64,000 nt of DNA from Pseudeuparius sepicola (taxonomy: Eukaryota > Arthropoda > Insecta > Coleoptera > Anthribidae): assembly GCA_963920635.1 (NCBI GenBank), contig OY987302.1, positions 43,279,500 through 43,343,499 on the forward strand. The letters run 5' to 3'. The notes beneath the pieces were generated by a model, which saw nothing but the letters and a program-made list of their open reading frames with translations, did not search any database and was not told the DNA's origin. Made by a program: the position numbers and the translations under genes. This document shows positions 57,395 to 64,000 of the stretch, piece by piece (within the stretch, counting starts at the first letter, position 1; every line of letters begins with the position of its first letter).

Positions 57395-57815
57395 CAGGGT
57401 GTCCAACTTTAAAACTGTACAAATCCGTAAAATCTTAATTTTTTTTGTTTGAAAGGCCTTCAAAACCCGCTTCTTTTAACCTTCTTGCCATTTTCAAAAT
57501 GCTAATCCAGGGCCGGCTGCGATTTTCTATACCCCCGATTTTCACAAAAACCATTTAGCGATTGTTTTATTTAAATTCTGACCCCACAGCGTTAATCAGA
57601 ACATCCCAAAACCTGCATATACCAAATTTGAATAAAAAATATACAGGGAGTTCCATTCTGCAGGGTGTCAAAGTTGAGCAAAATAGGAATTTTAAAGACA
57701 TCTGCCAAGTCAAGTGTGCCATGGAATCCCCTCAAAACAGTTGAATGGTCAGTAGGACCACTCAAGGTGTGCAATGGTCCAATACAAAATATACAGAGTG
57801 TTCTTATCCATGCCA
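57395..57815 (+). mobile_element. Fragment related to family A palindromes
   Basis: Starts TA|CAGGGTGTCCAACTTTAAAA. From 57560 it matches the inner part of family A (GCGTTAATCAGAACATCCC, ACAGGGAGTTCCATTCTGCA, GTCAAGTGTGCCATGGAATC). It ends abruptly. Confidence 0.7.
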
Positions 57816-58314
57816 TCTCCGTTATTTAACAGTAGTAGTAAAATAACATTATTAGTAGTTAGTTTCAAAATTATAAGTAAGTAACGTCGACCCTTGGTTA
57901 CTGCGCCACTGACAGCCTTAGAAGACTAGTAAGACATATTGGCGCAACGAGGGAGGGGGCCGAGCTCGTACCAACCAGGCGAAAAAGCGCTAAACAAAGC
58001 TAAATAAAAACAATGCTACAGGATCGTTTCTTTACAAGACAGAAAGATTTGTATTTTGTTTAACCTGTTTTTTTACGTTTATGTTATGATTTATCAAATT
58101 TACGATATTAAGGATATCGGATATCGGTGGTACACATTAGTAGTTGACATTTAATGAAAGATTAGTTGTCTGGCCGGCAGTGGGCACAGAACAGAAACAC
58201 AAGTCACACGCACACGCGCCTCGCGCCGCGGGCCTTAAAACCTATCCAAACCTGCGCCGAACTTAAAACTAATTATATGCGCCTGGCCTTCTGTTTTCTA
58301 CTGTCCCTCATATA
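57816..58314. other. Spacer with a hAT-like terminus
   Basis: GGTTACTGCGCCACTG at 57897-57912 is the inverse of a CAGTGGCGCAGTAACC-type hAT end. The GC-richer patch 58195-58260 has no recognised product. Confidence 0.35.
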
Positions 58315-58318
58315 CGGC

Positions 58319-58951
58319 AGGGCCGTAGAAAAAAGGGGGGGTTGAGTGTTCAAACCCTTCCCCCATTGAGAAAAAAATGAGAGGAAACATAAACATATCA
58401 TGGTGATGTAACTTTACAATTTTCTACGCCTCCGTTAAATTGTCTGTCCTTAAAATTTCTAAAAAATTTCGCATGCGGCGCATTTTAATAAGCGAACACC
58501 TCCTTTTAATTCCTGCTTTTAAAAATCAATAATCATTATGAATCCACAAGGAAATAGATTTATATACATTTGGCCCTTCGAGAGGACATGTTAATTTATA
58601 GGATGTGGCAATACATTTATAGGCACTAACTTATATTTTTACTTCCACATCACTGAAGGAATTCTCTCTCGGGCTTTTATGCAAAAGAAAAAAAGAGTAC
58701 CTACCTATTTCTTACAGTTACTGCATATAGTTAAATTATTATTATTATTATATGGTTCTACAGTTAACAAAGAAAAAAACTACAATCAGTTGCGTAATAT
58801 TTTTGGCTAATATTAGGTTACTTACTTTTTTTAGTTCATTAAAAATGTTTGACCTTGAAATTTTGAAAATTTTCTCCTGCGGCGCACAACTTAACAATGA
58901 AAAATTAACTTTGTCAACCAGCCCCCCTGAGAATAATTTCTGGTTGCGCCA
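58319..58951. mobile_element. Possible non-autonomous hAT-like element
   Basis: Left end CAGGGCCGTAGAAAA; right end TTCTGGTTGCGCCACTCC, inverse GAGTGGCGCAACCAG, the pattern common at hAT ends. An 8-bp duplication could not be found, and the pairing of these two ends is tentative. Confidence 0.35.
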
Positions 58952-61900
58952 CTCCATTTAAGCCTAGCGACTACTAAGTTTGGCTTCTATTCAATCATTT
59001 ACAGAACATTTATTCATGTTCATATTAACTTTTTTCTTAAAATCGACCCGGAAATCTACTTTTGAAATTTTGTGACTTAAATGATTAACACCCTGTATAC
59101 GCACGGTAAATAGGTGCTTGTGATATTGCGCGAACTGAAACGTCGTTACAATTAAAGTATATTATTTTTCATCACGCATATCACGTGTAATAATTTCCAT
59201 ACTAAAACCAATGTGTCTTAATAAGTCTTTTATGCAAAAAGCTTCAATATTTGTTACAAAATTGAGTTGAAGATCCTACTTCTTCTTCTAGAACGGAACA
59301 GATTAGTTACAACTAATTAATTGCCAGCTACAGAAGCAATTTAAGGTCAACGAAAACGAACGGTAATTAAACAAATAATTATTATCGTATTTAAAGAACC
59401 GGGAATGAAGCAGTTCTTTGTAACTTACATATTAGTAAATTGAACAATTTAAGAGGTAGATAACTATCTATTTAAAGTTAACCTTTAAGGGAATTTATTT
59501 TACTGACCATTGCTCCGCGGTATCGTGCAAGAAACTGCCTGCAGTTTTGGCAAGGCAGTATCTGTTCATGTAGAGAGCATTGCATTATGATAATACGTTA
59601 AACTCGGTGATACTGCTTTCAGATATGAAAGTACGAAAAACAAAGTTTAGTACAACGACGGCAATAAAGAAGGAACAAGTGCACGTGATTTGCTTTTGAA
59701 CTGGCACTTGTAGTAAAATGAAAACTAATTGGTTGGTGTCGTTTGTTTTGTAAGAGTTTTTAATCCCACATAACAATAATTTGATAATGTAGATGTCGAA
59801 AAAAATATACATATATCTACCTAGCTTCAACTTTCAGAAACTTTTATGAATATTCACAAACCAACTTAACATTTTTGCTAGGTACAGGCACAGACCTATA
59901 TAGCTTCGCATATAGGTCTGTGGTACAGGTTTGTAAACATAAGTGACAAAAGAATAGATATACAAGTTCATTATGTTTTGCTTTAATAATTGTAAATAAG
60001 TCGCTTCAAAGTGGAGGATTTTACAAAGCAATTAGGTTTGTTTTAATTAAGCTTAATTAAGCTTGTTTTGGATTTTCCGACAAACTAATTTCATTTCAAC
60101 AGTGTTCTTGAATAATTATTAGTTTTTGAGCTATACTCATTCAAGTGTACCCAATTAATTTTCATTTGGGTTTTACGGTCAAGAAACAATATTTTTATAT
60201 TTTACGTTTTTTCCAATACCTATAGGTACTGCATAAACAACATCAGATCATCAAATTAAGTTTACAATGGAAGGTGATAGATTGCAGTCTCCATTTCCCG
60301 TTTTTGGACGCATTGTAATAAAGCCCTTTGGCATACAAACATCCAATAATTCAAAGATACAGAAGACCATACTTAAACTATCACCTAGAATCTAGCTCAT
60401 AAATTAAACTAGCACTACCAAAAAAAAAATAATTAGGGCCCTATAGAAAAGAACCTCAAAAATATTCTACGGAGGGGGGGAGAAACCGGTAAAAACATTA
60501 CAAGGCGGAGAAACATCACAAGTTCGGAATAAAGACAAATCAGCCCGAAAGCGACAATACTGAAAAAAAAAGCCGCACTGTAAAAGAAAATTTAGATAAG
60601 CTCGAATCTCAACAAGCGTTGAAAGAAAAAATGTAAGTATAGATTGTTCGCAACGTTTGGCGCCCTTTGTTTTCAAGAAGTAAAATAGTTTGTTCCTCAT
60701 TTGCACTCAATATATTATATATTCCACAAAATTATTAATTACCGTAGATATACCTATACGTGTTTTTTCCTCCAAGTACCAGATTTATATGAAAAGTTTA
60801 ATGTTTACATTTTGCGTCAACACATTCGATCGAAGCCAAAACTAAAATTATAGTACTTTAGTAATGCACATAGATTATTAGAAGTTTATTGTCTTACCTA
60901 TTACTCTTACCTACTTTGTATTTATTAAGTACATTACATTAGTAAATGTAGATATATTGTATAACAGTATAACTAGCATGGAATGGCATTTATTTCACAG
61001 GAGTAAGTATAATATGACAGTTTGCGGCACGAGCCGCATGTGGTTGCTGCAAAGTCATATGAGTGGGAAATTGTTGGTTGTATCATGGAAAATGTGTGCG
61101 AGTTATATATACACTATAATTTTTCTGTCACTGCTATTATATGTGCTCGAGTTCAAATTTATATACTATTTTGAACATGAATAAATAGGTATATATTAAA
61201 TTTAAGGTAAATATTAACAAAATATTTATATACAATATTTATTTACAATATAAAATGATATACCTACCTATTGGAACAGTTATTATAAAAAAATCTTCAG
61301 AAACATCTTGAATTAAATTTTCTGCCATCACTTGCAGCTTCTAAAATATGTTAGAGCATAAATGTCAATTATATCTCATTGACTCTGGAACTGTCCATTT
61401 TGGTTAGTAATTTAATTTTTTCTCTTTTTTTTTTTCACTTTTAAAACTATACATAAATATATATAGATACCTATGTTCAGTTAAGTCTAACAAAAAGTAT
61501 TATCTGATAAATTTCTCGTACTCCAAGAAGATTGTGTTACTAAAGTCACTGACCAAACACATTGTCATTCTGGTCATTACTGCCTTTTATTAGAGCTGGA
61601 ATGATATTTCTATAAGCTAGTTTTGATATACAAAATTTTCAAGCGGGGCTTACCTGCTATTGGCGCAAGCCACAAATAGATAAAAAAGTGCTAATTCAAC
61701 ACGACTGTTTTCTTTCCCAAATGTGCCACTTAACAGGAAAAACTCCCCCGCTTTTGCGACGGTAAAAAGAGTGTAGGTATTACCGGCCGCGGAATAAATT
61801 AAACAAAAATCGATATAAGAATAAAACACGGGAATTTTTTAATAAAACGTTACAAAAATAACCGTGTAAAACCTATTAATTTACTTACAATTTGGTGCGA

Positions 61901-62205
61901 AATTACAAATGCTGGCAGTATGCAGCGTTTCCGTGCTTCCAGATCCCATATCGGAAATACTTATCTACAAAATTTTTCCTCAATTTAAGGCTTCGTGAAC
62001 AGCCAAGTTTCCCGGTGCAAAAATCCATATAGGTCGCTTATAAATACAGACGATATCAGGCTAGAACACGATGAACACTATAATGATGGGGGTTATTAAC
62101 TTTTTGCTAAACCTTTTTAAATTTTTTTAGCATCTCTTTAGGTATTTACCCAATTTAGATCGTTAGTTGTTTAAAACGCAGACATAGGTTAACCTAAGTT
62201 ATCAA
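58952..62205. other. AT-rich intergenic region, no gene seen
   Basis: Contains the hairpin insertion at 59889-59921 and a GCACGAGCCGCA motif at 61027 shared with 37895. No convincing ORF. Confidence 0.4.
59889..59921. mobile_element. 33 bp hairpin insertion with 8-bp direct duplication
   Basis: CACAGACCTATAT and its inverse around a seven-base loop. GGTACAGG occurs on both sides (59881-59888, 59922-59929). Arms are the same as in the insertion at 2571-2600, but the loop and the duplicated target differ. Confidence 0.75.
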
Positions 62206-63135
62206 TTGCAGATCAAAGTTCCCTCCTTCACCAACGTAACATCAAAGGTATTGCTATCTTTGTTGGGACATGTCCTGACAATCATCTGCACGCGCAATGA
62301 TCCCAGCCAGCCCATTACCGGTTTCATCCTCTTTGGGAATCATCCGATGGACGTAGACAAAATCCAGAGTGGATAGATTCAAAAGATAGAACCAACAGAA
62401 ACAACTACTCCGAGGGCTAATACCCCTACCCGCATTGAACTACACCATTGGTTCTTGATTTTCGTTGGGAATAAACATTGCAGATCAAAGTTCCCTCCTT
62501 CACCAACTTTGATCTGCAATGTTTATTCCCAACGAAAATCAGGAACCAATGGTGTAGTTCAATGCCGGTAGGGGTATTAGCCCTCGGAGTAGCTGTTTCT
62601 GTTGGTTCTATCTTTTGAATCTATGCACTCTGGATTTTGCCTACGTCCACCTGATGATTCCCAAAGAGGATGAAACCGCTAATGGGCTGGCTGGGATCAT
62701 TGTGCCTGCAGATGATTGTCAGGACATGTCCCAACAAAGATAGCAATATCTTTGATGTTACGTTGGTGAAGGAGGGAACTTTGATCTGCAATGTTTATTC
62801 CCAACGAAAATCAAGAACCAACGGTGTAGTTCAATGCCGGTAGGGGTATTAGCCCTCGGAGTAGTTGTTTCTGTTGGTTCTATCTTTTGAATCTATCCAC
62901 TCTGGATTTTGCATGCCTACGTCCATCTGATGATTCCCAACGAGGATGAAACCGGTAATGGGCTGGCTGGGATCATTGTGCCTGCAGATGATTGTCAGGA
63001 CATGTCCCAACAAAGATAGCAATATCTTTGATGTTACGTTGGTGAAGGAGGGAACTTTGATCTGCAATGTTTATTCCCAACGAAAATCAAGAACCAATGG
63101 TGTAGTTCAATGCCGGTAGGGGTTATCAAGTTCGT
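62206..63135. repeat. 274-bp repeat: one inverted and two-plus tandem copies
   Basis: The unit containing TTTGATCTGCAATGTTTATT starts at 62508, 62780 and 63056 (periods 272 and 276; the last copy is partial, ending at about 63120). A further copy lies head-to-head in inverse orientation at 62206-62500. Copies differ by a few percent. An ORF of 72 codons (62849-63067, -) is within the unit and matches nothing I know. Confidence 0.9.
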
Positions 63136-64000
63136 AAGTGTCGGTAGGTGTGTAAGTGTAGGTCTCTATCCGACTCTCTTTAAAGCAATTCAGGTTAAAC
63201 TGCCCCTAGTTCAAAAAACTTCACTATTGCTCCTGTTAATCGTTGTACCTACTTGCCCAGCGCTGTTCCGGTGTATCGTATCTTGTTATTTTCTTTTAAA
63301 TGTAAACCGGTAATTGCTTTGGTTCGTGAGTTTTCTTGCAAAAACAATCATTTTTTTTATATACAACAAAAGTTAAACCGAAATATTCTTCGTTTGTTAA
63401 TTTATTCTGGAAAATTAACAGATTTTATTAATTATTATATAAATATTAACAATATTATTCTGATTTCTTCTTTATATTCCATAGAGAACATAATGGTATA
63501 GTCTCGGGTATAGTACGATATATCTAAATAGTGTTTTATTTTTAAATAAATTGAATACAGACTTGTGGCAAACTAACTTAGTTCATATTAGTTCCTAATA
63601 GGAATCTGAAGCTAATAATCATTCACATGCGTGGGAGCTTTCGAGGACTTTCTTTTGATATTGATTCCGTATTTCTCCTATATTCGTTCGGTTGAATTTG
63701 TTTTTTAAATTTACATCACCCTTTATTTTCCCAGGACATAAATAATTTGTAAATATCAATTCAAATTTCCGGCGGAGCAAAATACTATATGAAACAATAA
63801 GTTAAATATCTAATCATTTTTTTGAGGTAAGTAAAACCATATTATAAGTATTTTTGAATCGCTTTTATTCCTAGAACCACAGAAAATGTAGCTTGCCCTA
63901 GGCTACATTTTCTGTGCGAGAACCAAGCAATGCCAACGACAAACTTTCTCTCCAGATGACTTTATTTTGAAAAGCTCAGAAGTAAAATTGTTTTAAATTT
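63136..64000. other. AT-rich region to window end, no gene seen
   Basis: Only the hairpin at 63878-63916 stands out. Confidence 0.4.
63878..63916. mobile_element. 39 bp hairpin, possible third mini-insertion
   Basis: CACAGAAAATGTAGC and its exact inverse with a nine-base loop. Flanks CTAGAAC (left) and CGAGAAC (right) match at 6 of 7 positions, like a target duplication. It shares the CACAG/CTGTG ends with 2571, 59889 and 3936-4194, but the arm sequence differs. Confidence 0.55.

Noticed and set aside
57950..57990. LTR-element primer site (TTGGCGCAACGAGGGAGG)
   Set aside because: No LTR boundary or paired repeat nearby; similarity too short.
1..64000. CRISPR arrays, bacterial operons, viral genomes
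   Set aside because: No regularly spaced short repeats, no prokaryotic gene organisation, and the Gypsy elements show no env-like gene.

Overview
This window reads as nuclear DNA of an arthropod, most likely an insect. It is AT-rich, has no bacterial-style operons, and is filled with eukaryotic transposable elements: LINEs, Gypsy LTR elements, pogo, MULE and hAT transposons, TA-flanked palindromic elements and MITEs. I could not identify any certain host gene, tRNA or rRNA gene, or CRISPR array. The species cannot be fixed from the sequence alone. The PHD-finger pogo, MULE and hAT set resembles what is known from hemipteran genomes such as aphids, but that is an impression and not a result.

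Layout. 1-3.7 kb: a Jockey/CR1-group LINE on the + strand, cut by a 1.7 kb segment and by a 966 bp palindromic TA-flanked element. 3.9-9.0 kb: a MITE, then a 4.3 kb composite made of palindromes inside palindromes, which includes a 655 bp insertion with a clear 9-bp target duplication. 9.4-13.56 kb: the only intact coding sequence, a 1221-codon LINE with a restriction-like endonuclease (R4/Dong type), preceded by four 68-bp repeats. It abuts the TTA tail of a decayed Jockey-type LINE lying on the - strand (13.55-17.6 kb). 18.38-24.16 kb: a complete but frameshifted Gypsy element (- strand) with two ~515 bp LTRs and a 4-bp target duplication. 25.1-26.6 kb: a second Gypsy fragment interrupted by a foldback element. 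29.9-31.1 kb: another Jockey-type LINE fragment, truncated by a pogo-type transposon (31.09-33.51 kb) that carries a PHD finger.

35.2-50.7 kb holds eight further palindromic or terminal-repeat elements, mostly starting TA-CAG and ending CTG-TA, plus a MULE with a 9-bp duplication (38.53-39.84 kb). 51.4-52.4 kb is a decayed hAT with an 8-bp duplication, followed by a 0.4 kb GC-rich island of unknown nature. 53-64 kb is AT-rich with more palindrome fragments, tiny hairpin insertions, and a 274-bp repeat in inverted and tandem arrangement.

The elements work as separate selfish units and not as one pathway. The most notable signals are: (i) a family of 30-39 bp perfect hairpins flanked by 7-8 bp direct duplications, sharing CACAG...CTGTG ends with a 259 bp MITE; (ii) the dense set of ORF-less, TA-flanked long palindromes, several nested, which would give long dsRNA if transcribed; (iii) the intact R4-like LINE sitting in a TTA/TAA tail.
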